The notes under the pieces are model-generated. The model was given only the letters and a program-made list of their open reading frames with translations. It was not told the origin of the DNA and did no database searches. DNA of 64,000 nucleotides from Silanimonas sp. (lineage in GTDB: Bacteria > Pseudomonadota > Gammaproteobacteria > Xanthomonadales > Xanthomonadaceae). The stretch is from contig NZ_JAPZSC010000018.1 of NCBI RefSeq assembly GCF_027531545.1, positions 1-64,000 of the forward strand. The letters are read 5' to 3'. Made by a program: the position numbers and the translations under genes. Shown in pieces: positions 1 to 10,656 of the stretch (positions within the stretch are counted from its first letter, which is position 1; the number at the start of each line of letters is the position of its first letter).

Positions 1-117
1 TTTCAGGCCGCCAAGCGCAAGGCGCGTGGGTACGGCCGATTCGAAACCATGCGCACCGTGCTGTTCCTGATCGCCGGGAAGCTCGACTTCCGCCGCATCA
101 ACCCCCACGCCGCATAA
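1..117 (+). CDS. ISL3-family transposase, C-terminal end (partial)
   Basis: The window opens inside a reading frame that gives 38 residues before TAA at 115-117. The segment KRKARGYGRFETMRTV followed by LIAGKLDF and the closing INPHAA resembles the C-terminal end of ISL3-family (IS204/IS1001/IS1165) transposases, which act in DNA strand transfer. The assignment is strengthened by the sequence just after the stop, which reads on the minus strand as an ISL3-type terminal repeat beginning GGCTCTTTTGAAATCC. The catalytic core lies outside the window, so activity cannot be judged. Confidence 0.75.
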   Translation, partial: FQAAKRKARGYGRFETMRTVLFLIAGKLDFRRINPHAA

Positions 118-140
118 CCCACTCGGATTTCAAAAGAGCC
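118..140 (-). repeat. Terminal inverted repeat (right end) of the ISL3-type element
   Basis: Read on the minus strand the 23 bp begin GGCTCTTTTGAAATCCGAG. The GGCTCTT start followed by an AT-rich stretch is the usual form of ISL3-family ends. The partner repeat is outside the window. Confidence 0.6.
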
Positions 141-170
141 AAAAAAACGGGGCGCTTGGAGCGCCCCGTT
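141..170 (-). terminator. Rho-independent terminator of icd
   Basis: On the minus strand a perfect 10-bp stem (arms 161-170 and 146-155, AACGGGGCGC) with a 5-nt loop is followed by a run of T residues (141-147). It lies 28 bp past the icd stop codon. Confidence 0.9.
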
Positions 171-197
171 CCGGTGTCGCGATGTCGGCGTTCTCGA

Positions 198-1523
<1,326 letters not shown>

Positions 1524-1615
1524 GGGGCCTCCAGTGAGCGCGTGAACCGTCATTGTCGCGGTTTCCACCGGCCCGGGGAAAGCACGCGGGGTTAATTCGA
1601 TGTGAGCGGCCGGCC

Positions 1616-2866
1616 TCAGGCAGCGCCAGGCAGCGCCGTGCTGGCGACCGGCCAGTGGAAAAACGCCCGCACCTCGTCGGCACGGGCCATCGCGTCGGCT
1701 TCGCCGAGGGCGATCAACTCGCGGGTGAAATCGGACTCGAAAAGCAGGTAGCTCGCCAGTGCCCCGCCGCCGGCCCCGGCGCCCTTGGCCGCGCCGGCAC
1801 TCTGGCTGACGCCCACCGCACGGAGCATGGTGCGGACAGGCGACGGCAGCGCGGCGATATGCCGCACCGCAATATCGTCGAGGCGCTGGCTGGGGGAGAT
1901 GACCAGCATCTCCAGCGGCCGCAGCATGGAATGCGCGCGCAGCTCGGCCGGCAGCAGCGACAGCGTGGCGTTGATGCGCTGGGCACGCTCGATGTCGACG
2001 GCGAGGGCATCGAGGAAGATGTTCGACAGCGCGTGGCCGCCGATCTGCGCAAGCGTGGGGTAGCCGCCGGCGGCGCGCTTCTCGCCGGGCGGCTCGTGCA
2101 GGCGCCCCGCACCGATCACCAGCAGGCGATCGGCGCCAAGGTGGATGGCCGGCGACAGCGGGGCCGTCTGACGCATGGAGCCGTCGCCGAACCAGTGGTC
2201 CTGCCCATCGAAGCCCAGGGCTTGCGCCGGAAACACGAAAGGGATGGCCGACGACGCCAGCAGGTGGGTCAGCGTGATGCGCCCGGGCACCGCGACTCGC
2301 TGCGAGCGCACCCACGGCTTCTGCGACTCGGTCGCGTCATAGAAGGTGACGTGGGTGCCCGCCGTGTAGCTCGACGCGGTGACCGCGAAGGCGCGCAGCA
2401 CGCCGCGCTGCACCAGCGAGGGAATGCGCTCCAGCGGCAGCAATTCGGCCAAAAGTTCGGCCAAGGGCGTGTTGTCGAGCAGCGATTTCGGCTTGGCGCG
2501 GCGCCAGCGGGCGAGCGCCCAGCCCACGGTGAACAGGGTCAACCAGCGCGCGCCGCTGCGGACCACGCCGAAGGCGTCGGCGCGGTAGACGTGGTGCGCC
2601 TGGAAGCCATGCCAGATGCGATGGAGGCGCTCGACCGCCTTCGAGTACTCGTCGGCGTAACTCGCCAACGCGGCGGCGTTGATCGCGCCGGCGGAGGTGC
2701 CGGTCATCACCGCAAACGGGTTGCCGGTTGGGCCATGGGAGGCGCCGCACTCGGTGCGGATGCGTTCGATGCCGCGAAGCACGCCGGCCTGGTAGGCCGC
2801 GCGGGCGCCGCCGCCGGTGAGCACGAGGCCCGTGACGGGCGGGCGGCGGATCGGCGTCTCGGCCAT
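1616..2866 (-). CDS. Patatin-like phospholipase
   Basis: A 416-residue protein with the patatin lipid acyl hydrolase signature: glycine-rich oxyanion loop [14 protein letters not shown] near residues 17-30, nucleophile elbow GTSAG with Ser58 at 56-60, and the catalytic aspartate in [10 protein letters not shown] in the second half. These enzymes hydrolyse acyl chains from phospholipids or related lipids using a Ser-Asp dyad. There is no signal peptide, so it is probably cytoplasmic or membrane-associated. The ATG at 2866 has GAGGAG upstream; a GTG one codon earlier is possible. The gene may be co-transcribed with the cysteine-cluster protein upstream (48-bp gap). The physiological substrate cannot be read from sequence. 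Confidence 0.9.
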   Translation of the reverse strand: MAETPIRRPPVTGLVLTGGGARAAYQAGVLRGIERIRTECGASHGPTGNPFAVMTGTSAGAINAAALASYADEYSKAVERLHRIWHGFQAHHVYRADAFGVVRSGARWLTLFTVGWALARWRRAKPKSLLDNTPLAELLAELLPLERIPSLVQRGVLRAFAVTASSYTAGTHVTFYDATESQKPWVRSQRVAVPGRITLTHLLASSAIPFVFPAQALGFDGQDHWFGDGSMRQTAPLSPAIHLGADRLLVIGAGRLHEPPGEKRAAGGYPTLAQIGGHALSNIFLDALAVDIERAQRINATLSLLPAELRAHSMLRPLEMLVISPSQRLDDIAVRHIAALPSPVRTMLRAVGVSQSAGAAKGAGAGGGALASYLLFESDFTRELIALGEADAMARADEVRAFFHWPVASTALPGAA

Positions 2867-2914
2867 CACGGCTCCTCGGCCGCACCACGGGGCGGCGTCG
2901 CGCGGAGTGTGCGC

Positions 2915-3283
2915 TCAGCCCACGGTCGTCGTGAAGTCGGCAGGCGACAAGGGCGGCAATCCGTGGCGGGCCCGTGCCCGGTCGCATTGCGGGCTGGGCT
3001 CGCCGTGCTCCCAGGCGGCCTGCAGCGCACGGCAGGGCGAGGGACGACGGTCGTAGATCGCGCAGGTGACGTCGTGCCCCAACTCGCCCTGCAAGGCCAC
3101 GCAGCGCAGCGTCGTCCCGGCCTCGGTGCCGCGCATGGCGACCTCGAACGGCCGCACCTGCACCGTCAGCGCCTCGTCGGGGCCCGAGGGGGAGTGCGGC
3201 GCCGACTCGCTCCAGTGGAAGGCCACGCGGAAGGCGGCGCAGCAGGCACCACAGCGTTGGCAAGGGTGGATCGGGGCGGCCAT
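2915..3283 (-). CDS. YkgJ-family cysteine cluster protein
   Basis: A 122-residue protein with the cysteine pattern of the YkgJ/UPF0153 family: Cys8, Cys11, Cys14 and Cys15 near the start, then further cysteines within TLRCVAL, VTCAIYDRRPSPC and PQCD. The family is thought to bind zinc or an iron-sulfur cluster; its biochemical role is not settled. The CAIYDRRPSPCR stretch is the most recognisable family signature. The start at 3283 leaves the first cysteine motif at residue 8, as usual in the family. Confidence 0.85.
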   Translation of the reverse strand: MAAPIHPCQRCGACCAAFRVAFHWSESAPHSPSGPDEALTVQVRPFEVAMRGTEAGTTLRCVALQGELGHDVTCAIYDRRPSPCRALQAAWEHGEPSPQCDRARARHGLPPLSPADFTTTVG

Positions 3284-3380
3284 GACCGGTGGATGTCGCG
3301 AGGCAGGGTCAGCATTTTCCTACACGAGCGTCCGACGACGGCTGACTGTGGGGTCGGCCGAGGCGGCGCAGTCTGGATCC

Positions 3381-3611
3381 ATGAACTTCCGGACCTCCGC
3401 CACCAACCCCCTGCCCCGCCTCGACGGCGAGCGCGACACCGCGCCGCGCCTCGATGGCGAGGACGCCCTGATCTGGGCGCGGCGGGTGTGGGAGGACCGC
3501 GACACCTGGCTGCGCGCCCGCGGCGGCGTGGAGTCGGTGTTCATGGCCGCGCAGCTGTTGGGCTGCCGCGAGGAAGCGGTGCGCTGGCTGCGTTCGCGCA
3601 CGCGGCTCTGA
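3381..3611 (+). CDS. Small hypothetical protein (76 aa)
   Basis: An ATG-initiated frame giving 76 residues, with an unusual repeated segment near the start (RLDGERDTAPRLDGED) followed by a helical region rich in Trp and Arg. No family is recognised. It ends 45 bp before the S9 peptidase gene and has the codon bias of its neighbours (strong G/C at third positions). That supports real coding, but no clear ribosome site is visible at the start. It may be a small soluble helical protein. Confidence 0.5.
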   Translation: MNFRTSATNPLPRLDGERDTAPRLDGEDALIWARRVWEDRDTWLRARGGVESVFMAAQLLGCREEAVRWLRSRTRL

Positions 3612-3656
3612 GGCCCGGCTCTGGCACAGTGGGGTCCTCACTCCCGAGGACCCTCC

Positions 3657-5819
3657 ATGTCACCTCATCGCCCCTCGCCATCGTCCTTCCCGCGTTCGCT
3701 GCCCGCGCGTCGCGCGCTCGCCCTGGCGCTGGGCACCGGGCTCTTCGCCACCGGCTGCAACGTTGTCGTGGGCGATGGTGGCGAAAGCACGGGCGGCGCT
3801 GACGCCGCAGGCCGCAGCCCCGCGCCCGTCACCGCGGCGCCCTTCGGCAGCTGGGCCAGCCCGATCGCCGCGGGCGATCTCGCCAAGGCTGCGGTCGGCA
3901 CCAGCGACGTGCGGGTTTTCGACGGCAAGGTGTTTTGGCGCGAAAGCCGCCCCGACGAGGGCGGACGCCAGGTGCTGCGCACCCTCGGGGCCGACGGCCA
4001 GCCGGCCACGCTGACGCCCGAGGGCTTCAGCGTCCGCACCCGCGTGCAGGAGTACGGCGGCAGCAGCTACTGGGTGATGGGCGGGCGCATCGTCTTCGCG
4101 AACTTCGCCGACCAGCGCCTCTACCTGCAGCAAGGCGAGGCCGCGCCGGTGGCGATCACGCCGGAGAACTACCAGTACAGCGATTGCGTGGTCGACGCCG
4201 CCCGCGGCGCGCTCGTCTGCGTGCGCGAGGACCACACCGAGGCCACGAAGCAGGCCAACGGCGAGGAGCGGAACGAGATCGTCCGCGTGACTGTGCCCGA
4301 TGCCGACGCGCTCGCCGCGCATGACGCCACCACGACGGCCGCCGCCGGCACGGTGCTGTTCACCGGCACCGATTTCGTCGGTTACCCGCGGCTCTCCGCC
4401 GACGGCGCAAAGCTCGCCTTCATCGCTTGGAACCACCCGGACATGCCGTGGGACCGCACGACGCTGCATGTGGCCGCGGTGGCCGCCGACGGTTCCCTGG
4501 GCGAACCGCAGCGCGTGGCCGGCGGCGACACCGCCGTGCTCGAGCCGCAGTGGGGCGCGGACGGCACGCTGTACTTCATCGACGAGACCAGCGGCTGGTG
4601 GAACCTGTACGCGTGGGACGGCAGCGCCACGCGCGCCGTGGCCCCGATGGAACGCGAGTTCGGCGGCGCGCTGTGGTCGCTCGGCATGCAGACCTACGTG
4701 CTCGCCGGCGATGGCAAGGCCTATGTGCGCACCAGCCTCAACGCCGTCGACGAACTCGGTGAACTCGACCTCGCCACCGGCGCCTACCGCGCGCTCGACC
4801 TCCCCTTCGTCGCTTTCGGCGATGTGTCGCTCGATGCGGGCGGCCGCATCATCACCAGCGCCTCGGCCGCGGCCGATGAAGGCGCCATCCTCGCGGTGAC
4901 GCCGGCCACCGGCGCCGTCGAGCGCCTGCACCAAGCGAACACGCTGGGCATCCCGACCGACCTCGTCTCGGTGGGCGAGCGCATCGAGTTCCCCACCGCC
5001 GCTGGCCCGGATGGCGCCGCACGCACCGCCCACGCCACCTACTACCCGCCGACCAACCCGGCTTACCAAGGCCCCGACGGTGCCAAGCCGCCGCTGATCG
5101 TCACCATCCACGGCGGCCCGACCTCGGTCTCGAAGCCGACGTTCTCGCTGTCGCGCCAGTACTGGACGAGCCGCGGCTTCGCCATCGTCGACGTCAACTA
5201 CGGCGGCTCCACCAGCTACGGCCGCGACTACCGCAAGCGCCTCAACGGGCAATGGGGCGTGGTCGACGTGCAAGACGCCGTGGCGGCCGTCGATTTCCTC
5301 GTGGCGCAGGGCAAGGTCGATGCGGACAAGGTGGCCATCCGCGGCGGCAGCGCCGGCGGCTTCACCACGCTCGCAGCGCTGGCCTTCACCGACCGCTTCA
5401 AGGCCGGCGCCAACTACTTCGGGGTCAGCGACATCGCCGGCCTCGCCGCCACCAGCCACAAGTTCGAGAGCAAGTACGACGTCTCGCTGGTCGGCCCGCC
5501 GGACGAGGCGCTGTACCGCGCGCGCTCGCCGATCTTCCACCTCGACGGCTTCAGCGAGCCGCTGATCACCTTCCAGGGCTCGGAAGACCGGATCGTCACG
5601 CCCGACCAGAGCCGCAAGATCGTCGAGGCGCTCGACGCCAAGGGCGTGATGCACGCGTACTTCGAATTCGAGGGCGAGCAGCACGGCTTCCGCAAGGCCG
5701 AGAACATCATCCGCGCGCAGGAGGCCGAGCTGACGTTCTACGGCGCGGTGTTCGGCTTCACCCCGGACGACGCGGTGCCGCCGTTCGAGATCAAGCACCC
5801 GCGGCCCCCGGCGCCCTGA
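3657..5819 (+). CDS. S9 family prolyl oligopeptidase-like peptidase (lipoprotein)
   Basis: A 720-residue serine peptidase of the S9 (prolyl oligopeptidase/acylaminoacyl peptidase) type. The N-terminus has arginines, a hydrophobic stretch and the lipobox LFATGC, so it is probably a periplasmic or outer-membrane lipoprotein. A beta-propeller occupies roughly residues 60-440. The C-terminal alpha/beta-hydrolase domain carries the triad: Ser565 in GGSAGG, Asp644 in GSEDRIV and His676 in EGEQHGF. It is likely to cleave peptides imported into the periplasm. The ATG at 3657 follows GAGGA and produces the signal sequence. The gene stands 6 bp before the HDOD gene, so the two may be co-transcribed. 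Confidence 0.93.
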   Translation: MSPHRPSPSSFPRSLPARRALALALGTGLFATGCNVVVGDGGESTGGADAAGRSPAPVTAAPFGSWASPIAAGDLAKAAVGTSDVRVFDGKVFWRESRPDEGGRQVLRTLGADGQPATLTPEGFSVRTRVQEYGGSSYWVMGGRIVFANFADQRLYLQQGEAAPVAITPENYQYSDCVVDAARGALVCVREDHTEATKQANGEERNEIVRVTVPDADALAAHDATTTAAAGTVLFTGTDFVGYPRLSADGAKLAFIAWNHPDMPWDRTTLHVAAVAADGSLGEPQRVAGGDTAVLEPQWGADGTLYFIDETSGWWNLYAWDGSATRAVAPMEREFGGALWSLGMQTYVLAGDGKAYVRTSLNAVDELGELDLATGAYRALDLPFVAFGDVSLDAGGRIITSASAAADEGAILAVTPATGAVERLHQANTLGIPTDLVSVGERIEFPTAAGPDGAARTAHATYYPPTNPAYQGPDGAKPPLIVTIHGGPTSVSKPTFSLSRQYWTSRGFAIVDVNYGGSTSYGRDYRKRLNGQWGVVDVQDAVAAVDFLVAQGKVDADKVAIRGGSAGGFTTLAALAFTDRFKAGANYFGVSDIAGLAATSHKFESKYDVSLVGPPDEALYRARSPIFHLDGFSEPLITFQGSEDRIVTPDQSRKIVEALDAKGVMHAYFEFEGEQHGFRKAENIIRAQEAELTFYGAVFGFTPDDAVPPFEIKHPRPPAP

Positions 5820-5825
5820 GGCCCC

Positions 5826-7235
5826 ATGGCCGGTTCGGAACGCAGCGGACTCCCGCAGGGCACGGCCGGCTGGGCCAAGGCGCTGCTCGCGCAGCAGTTG
5901 CCCGCGCTCTCGCGCACGGCGCAGGGCATCAGCGAGTGCGTGGGTGATGACGACACTTCGGGCACCGAACTCGCTGCGCTGATCCTGCGCGATGCCGGCA
6001 TGACCACGCGGGTGCTGCGTCTCGCTTCGAGCCGCCTGCACAACCCACACGGCCAGCGCATCCGCACCGTCAGCCGCGCGGTCGCCCTGTTGGGCTTCGA
6101 CGTGGTGCGCGAGATCGCGCTCGGCATCGCCGTGCTCGATGTGCTCGGTGGCAGGCACGCGGGCTGTGCGCAGGCGGCGGCCGAAGCGGCGCGCGCCCTG
6201 CGCACCGCCGTGCAGGCCCGCGCGCTTGCCGAGGCCGCCGGCATCGAGGCCCCGGAGGAAGTGTTCATCGCCGCGCTGCTGCAGGACCTCGGCCACCTCG
6301 CCTTCTGGAGCGTCGTTCCGCAGTGGCTGCCCGCGTGGCGGCAGGATGCGGCGCAATCGCCGCTCCAGGCCGCGCAGCGCGTACGGGCCGACATCGATCT
6401 CGATCTCGACGACCTCTCGCTGGTGCTGAACGCCGAGCTTCGCCTCTCGCCCCTGCTGGTGGGCGATGCCGACACGCCGGGCCGGCTCGCCGCCGGCCTC
6501 GCGCGGCGCTGGGTGGATGCCCTCGAACCGGGCGGACGCCGGGAGGACTTCGACCACGCGCTCGCGGAAGCCGCCCAGGCCTTCGGCCTCGATGCCGCGG
6601 TGTTGCGCGAGCAGGTGGCCGCCCAGGCCCAACAGGGCGACTCCCTCGTCGACGAGCTGTTCGATCCCGCGGTGCGCGCGCTACTGCCGGTGCCACGGCG
6701 CATCGACGAGCCCGGCCACGACACGGCCGCCGCACCAGCCCGCGCCGATGCCGCCCTCGGGCTCGACGTGCTGCGCGACCTGGCCGAATTGCAGGCCAGT
6801 GGCCGCGCGGACCCGGGCGTCGCCCTGTCGATGGTGATGGAAGGCCTGCAACGCGCCGCCGGCTTCGACCGCGTGCTGTTCGCCCTGCTCTCGCCGGACC
6901 GCACCGAGCTGCGCCTGCGCTCGGCGCTGGCCGCGCAGCGCCAAGCCTTCGCGGCCCCGTTCCCGATGGCCTTGCGCGACTGCGGCCACCTGCTCGACCT
7001 GCTGGCCCAGCCGCGGGTGCAGCACCTCACCGCGACGTCGCCCGACACCGGCCGCTGGCTGCCTCGCCTCGGCGCCCGCGAAGCCCTGCTCGGGCCGCTG
7101 GTGGTCGATGGCCGCGTGCTCGGCCTGCTGCATGCGGACCGCGCCGTCAGCGGCGAGGCCATCGAACACGACGCGCGCACCCTGTTCGCGCTGCTGCTCC
7201 AACAGGCCAATCTCGCCCTCGGCCACGTGAAGTAG
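5826..7235 (+). CDS. HDOD domain protein with C-terminal GAF-like domain
   Basis: A 469-residue protein starting 6 bp after the S9 peptidase. Residues about 15-210 resemble an HDOD domain (a non-catalytic relative of HD hydrolases found in signalling proteins): ILRDAGMTTRVLRLASS, TVSRAVALLGFDVVREIAL and ALLQDLGHLAF fit the helical pattern. From about residue 320 a GAF-like domain follows (ALSMVMEGLQRAAGFDRVLFALL, GPLVVDGRVLGLLHADR). Such HDOD-GAF proteins usually serve as signalling adaptors; no enzymatic residues are apparent. It is cytoplasmic, with no membrane segment. Its position 52 bp before recC may be coincidental. Confidence 0.85.
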   Translation: MAGSERSGLPQGTAGWAKALLAQQLPALSRTAQGISECVGDDDTSGTELAALILRDAGMTTRVLRLASSRLHNPHGQRIRTVSRAVALLGFDVVREIALGIAVLDVLGGRHAGCAQAAAEAARALRTAVQARALAEAAGIEAPEEVFIAALLQDLGHLAFWSVVPQWLPAWRQDAAQSPLQAAQRVRADIDLDLDDLSLVLNAELRLSPLLVGDADTPGRLAAGLARRWVDALEPGGRREDFDHALAEAAQAFGLDAAVLREQVAAQAQQGDSLVDELFDPAVRALLPVPRRIDEPGHDTAAAPARADAALGLDVLRDLAELQASGRADPGVALSMVMEGLQRAAGFDRVLFALLSPDRTELRLRSALAAQRQAFAAPFPMALRDCGHLLDLLAQPRVQHLTATSPDTGRWLPRLGAREALLGPLVVDGRVLGLLHADRAVSGEAIEHDARTLFALLLQQANLALGHVK

Positions 7236-7287
7236 GCGAGTGTCGGCGTCTCAGGCCGTGCGAATCCCATCGGGTATCGTTCGGCCC

Positions 7288-10200
7288 ATGCGCGACGAAT
7301 GGACCATCGACCCGGACCGCGGCCTCTGGCTGTTCCGGGCCAGCCGGCTGGAAGCCCTGCTCGATCCCCTCGAGGCCCTGCTGTCGCACCTGCCGCCCGC
7401 GTCGTTGCTGGCGCCGCAGACGGTGCTGGTGGGGCATCCGGGCCTGCGCCACTGGCTTCGCGATGGCCTCGCGCGCAAACGCCGCGACGGCATCGTCGCC
7501 CACCTCGACATCGTGCTGCCCAGCCCGTGGCTGGATGGCCTCGCGCGACGGGTGCTCGGCGAGCCGCTGCTCGGGATCCGCGCGTGGCAGCGCGAGGTGC
7601 TGCGCTGGCGCCTGTTGCCGCTGTTGCCGCAGCTGGATGACCCGCGGGTGGTCGACGCCTTGGCCGACGACGCTGATGGCCGCGAGGCCTTCGCGCTGGC
7701 TGATCGCCTCGCCGCCGCGCTTTCGCCGCTGATGGTCTACCGCGAAGGCTGGCTGCGCCGCTGGGACGAAGGCCGCGAGGCCGTCGCCGGCGATGCCCTG
7801 CTGCGGGGCGCCTGGCGCGCGCTGCGCCGGGGTCCGGCCTCCCGCCATCGCGGTGAACGCCTTGTCGCCCTCGCCCGGCGCTTGCGCGAAGGCCCGCCAC
7901 CCGCGGGGCTCGACGACGGCCCGCTGCACGTGTTCGGCCTCAACCATCTCCCGCCGCTGGAGCTCGACGTGCTGAGCGCCCTGGCGCGGCACCGGCCGGT
8001 GGTCTTCCACGTGGCCGATCCCTGCCGCGAGCACTGGGTGGGCCTGCCCTCGGGCCGCGAGGCGATGCAGCGCGCCCTCAATCGCGAAGACCGCGGCGAA
8101 AGCGAATTCCTCGCCCTCGATCATCCGCTGCTGGCGGCGTGGGGGCGGCTGGGCCAGCACTTCCTGCTGGAACTCGAAAGCGCCGAGCTGGCGTTGGAAG
8201 AGCGCAGCGGCAAGGACTGGGAGGAGCGCGCCGACGATCACACCCCGCGGGCGCTGCTGCAGCGGCTGCAGCGCAGCGTGCTGCTGAACGACATGGCAGC
8301 ACTCGCGCCTCCGCCGGGGCTGCGGCACGCGGAGGCCCGCGCCGACGCCAGCCTGCGCATCCACGCCTGCGCCACGCCCTTGCGCGAACTCGAAGTCCTG
8401 CACGAGGCCCTGTGCGCCGCATTCGCGGACATCCCGGGCTTGCAGCCCGCCGACGTCGTGGTGGTCTCGCCGCGCATCGAGCGCTATCGCGCGCTGATCC
8501 CCGCCGTGTTCGGCGAGCCCGGCCGTCGCGACGGGCCCTGGCCCTACCACCTCGCCGACATCCCGCTCTCGGCCACGCATCCGATCTACCGCGCGCTCGA
8601 AATCGCCCTCGCCCTGCCCACGAAACGGCTGACGGCGCAGGGCGTGCTCGACCTGCTCGACATCGAGGCCGTGGCCATGCGCTTCGGCCTCGACGGTGGC
8701 ACGCGCGACACGCTGCGACAGGCGCTCGAGCGCGCCCGCGTGGCCTGGGGCCTGGATGGCGCGGATCGTGCGCGCTTCGGCGCGCCCGAAGACGACGCGC
8801 ACACCTTCGCCTGGGGCCTCGACCGCGCGCTGGCCGGGCATGTGTTCGGCGGCCGCGAACCGGCGGTGCGCACCCTGCCCGACGACCAGCGCGTGTTGCC
8901 GCTGGGCGGCGTGGACGAGGGCGTGGCCGAAGTGCTGGGACAGGCCCACGCCCTGCTGCTCGAACTGCGCGAATGGGTGGCGCTCGGGCGCAGTGCGCAG
9001 TCCGGCGATGACTGGGCGGCGATGCTGCTACGGCGCTTCGAGGCCCTGCTCGGCACGCCGGCGCTCGACACCGAGGGCCGCGAAGCGCTCGACACCGCGA
9101 AGGGGCTCGTCATCGCCCTGCGCGAGGAATGGCGCGATGCCGGCCTCGGCGCGCCGCTGCGCTGGGCCGCGGTGCGCGAAGCCCTGCTGGCGAAACTCGA
9201 GGCGGTGCCCGAACGCCAACGCTTCCTGATCGGCGGCATCACGTTCTGCGGCATGGTGCCGCAGCGGGCGATCCCGTTCCGCGTGGTCGCGGTGCTGGGG
9301 CTGGACGAGGGCGCGCTGCCGCGCCACATCGAGGACGGTGGGCTCGACCTTCGCCGCCTGAAGCCGCAGCGCGGCGACCGCGACCTCGCCAGCGACGACC
9401 GCTACCTGTTCCTCGAAACCGTGATGGCGGCGCGCGATCGCCTGCACCTGAGCCATGTCGGCGTCGGTGCGAACGACGGCCGCCCGCGCAACCCGGCCGC
9501 GCCGCTCGCCGAGCTGCTCGACACGCTGGCGCGCTTCGGCGATGCGTCTGTCGATGACGAAAACGCGACGCTGTTCGACAAGGACGTCGGACTTTGGCCC
9601 TGGCAGCGCCGAGCACCCCTGCAGCCCGCGGCCCTGGTCGCGGCGCTCGCGGACGCGCCGGCATCGCCCGTGGCGGACGCGGCACCGGTCGACATGGCGC
9701 CTCCCTCATCGACGCTGGATCTCGACACGCTATGCCGCTTCTACCAGCAGCCGGCGCAGCAGGTGCTCCAGCACGTTTACGGCGTGCGTCTCGAGGCCCT
9801 CGATGACGAGCGCCTCGACGAGAACGAACCCCTGCTGCCGCGCAGCGACCCGCGCGAGGCCTGGGCGAAGCGGATGCTGCTCGACGCGCTGGCTCAGGGC
9901 ACCACCACCATCGCCGATCAAGCGCCGGAGGCGTGGCGACTCGAGGGCCGCTTGCCACCCGGCGCACTCGGCAGCGCGGCGTGGGATTCCGAGGCCGACA
10001 AGGCGCGCAAAGCCCTCGCCGCGTTGCGCCCCGCCGATGGCCCCTTGCCTTGGCCGCTGCCTCCCGCGCAATCGCGCCCGGTGCGGCTCACGCTGGAGGA
10101 CGGCGAGCTGCGCGGCCAGGTGGCCGTGCACGAGGCCATGGACGGCACGCTCTGGCTGATTGATGCCGCGCCCGGCAAAGAGCCGAAATCCTTGCACTTC

Positions 10201-10656
10201 GGCCTGCGCGTGCCCGCCTTCCTGCGCTGGGCCGCGCTGCGCGCCAGCACCGACGCGCCCGTGCGCGTCGCCCTGGTGACAAAGAAAGGCCTCGCGCCCT
10301 GGGGCGAGGCCTTGGCGGCCGGCGACGTCACCTCGCTGGCGGTAAACGTGCAAGCTCTGGTCGACTACCGCGCCGCCGTGCTGGCCGGAGAACGTCGCTA
10401 CAGCCCGGCCACCAGCTGGGTGGCAGCGAACGCCGAGATCGACGAGGACGAGCCCATCGTCGCGATGTGGGCGGGTGGCGACTTCGTGACCGGTGAGCGC
10501 GACTACGCGCCCGGCTACGCCGGCCTCCTTGGCCGCGACTGGCAGCTGCATGCCGGGAGCGATTCCCTCGCCGCCTTTCGTGCCGACGCCATCGCGCTCG
10601 CGACCTGCCTGCCCAAGGACGCCGGAGCGAGTGGCGCCGGGGAGGAGGACGCATGA
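7288..10656 (+). CDS. recC: Exodeoxyribonuclease V subunit RecC
   Basis: A 1122-residue RecC, the Chi-recognition subunit of the RecBCD helicase-nuclease that resects double-strand breaks. Identification rests on length, on the start of the mature sequence (LWLFRASRLEALLDPLEALL), on internal RecC-like segments such as FGLNHLPPLELDVLSALA and VLGLDEGALPR, and on its position directly before recB and recD. ATG 7288 is chosen because an upstream in-frame start would add 16 non-homologous residues. The stop overlaps the recB start by 4 bp, indicating translational coupling. Confidence 0.95.
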   Translation: MRDEWTIDPDRGLWLFRASRLEALLDPLEALLSHLPPASLLAPQTVLVGHPGLRHWLRDGLARKRRDGIVAHLDIVLPSPWLDGLARRVLGEPLLGIRAWQREVLRWRLLPLLPQLDDPRVVDALADDADGREAFALADRLAAALSPLMVYREGWLRRWDEGREAVAGDALLRGAWRALRRGPASRHRGERLVALARRLREGPPPAGLDDGPLHVFGLNHLPPLELDVLSALARHRPVVFHVADPCREHWVGLPSGREAMQRALNREDRGESEFLALDHPLLAAWGRLGQHFLLELESAELALEERSGKDWEERADDHTPRALLQRLQRSVLLNDMAALAPPPGLRHAEARADASLRIHACATPLRELEVLHEALCAAFADIPGLQPADVVVVSPRIERYRALIPAVFGEPGRRDGPWPYHLADIPLSATHPIYRALEIALALPTKRLTAQGVLDLLDIEAVAMRFGLDGGTRDTLRQALERARVAWGLDGADRARFGAPEDDAHTFAWGLDRALAGHVFGGREPAVRTLPDDQRVLPLGGVDEGVAEVLGQAHALLLELREWVALGRSAQSGDDWAAMLLRRFEALLGTPALDTEGREALDTAKGLVIALREEWRDAGLGAPLRWAAVREALLAKLEAVPERQRFLIGGITFCGMVPQRAIPFRVVAVLGLDEGALPRHIEDGGLDLRRLKPQRGDRDLASDDRYLFLETVMAARDRLHLSHVGVGANDGRPRNPAAPLAELLDTLARFGDASVDDENATLFDKDVGLWPWQRRAPLQPAALVAALADAPASPVADAAPVDMAPPSSTLDLDTLCRFYQQPAQQVLQHVYGVRLEALDDERLDENEPLLPRSDPREAWAKRMLLDALAQGTTTIADQAPEAWRLEGRLPPGALGSAAWDSEADKARKALAALRPADGPLPWPLPPAQSRPVRLTLEDGELRGQVAVHEAMDGTLWLIDAAPGKEPKSLHFGLRVPAFLRWAALRASTDAPVRVALVTKKGLAPWGEALAAGDVTSLAVNVQALVDYRAAVLAGERRYSPATSWVAANAEIDEDEPIVAMWAGGDFVTGERDYAPGYAGLLGRDWQLHAGSDSLAAFRADAIALATCLPKDAGASGAGEEDA

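Larger units (their letters stand above)
1..140 (+). mobile_element. Right end of an ISL3-type insertion sequence
   Basis: This block comprises the transposase 3' end and a terminal repeat ending at about 140. ISL3 elements usually make 8-bp AT-rich target duplications; the next 8 bp here (141-148, seven A then C) would fit. The left copy is outside the window, so the duplication cannot be confirmed. The element sits directly downstream of the icd terminator. Confidence 0.65.

Noticed and set aside
3660-6632. A 990-residue open frame antisense to the S9 peptidase and HDOD genes
   Set aside because: It is an antisense frame typical of GC-rich DNA. It lacks recognisable domains and overlaps two well-supported genes.
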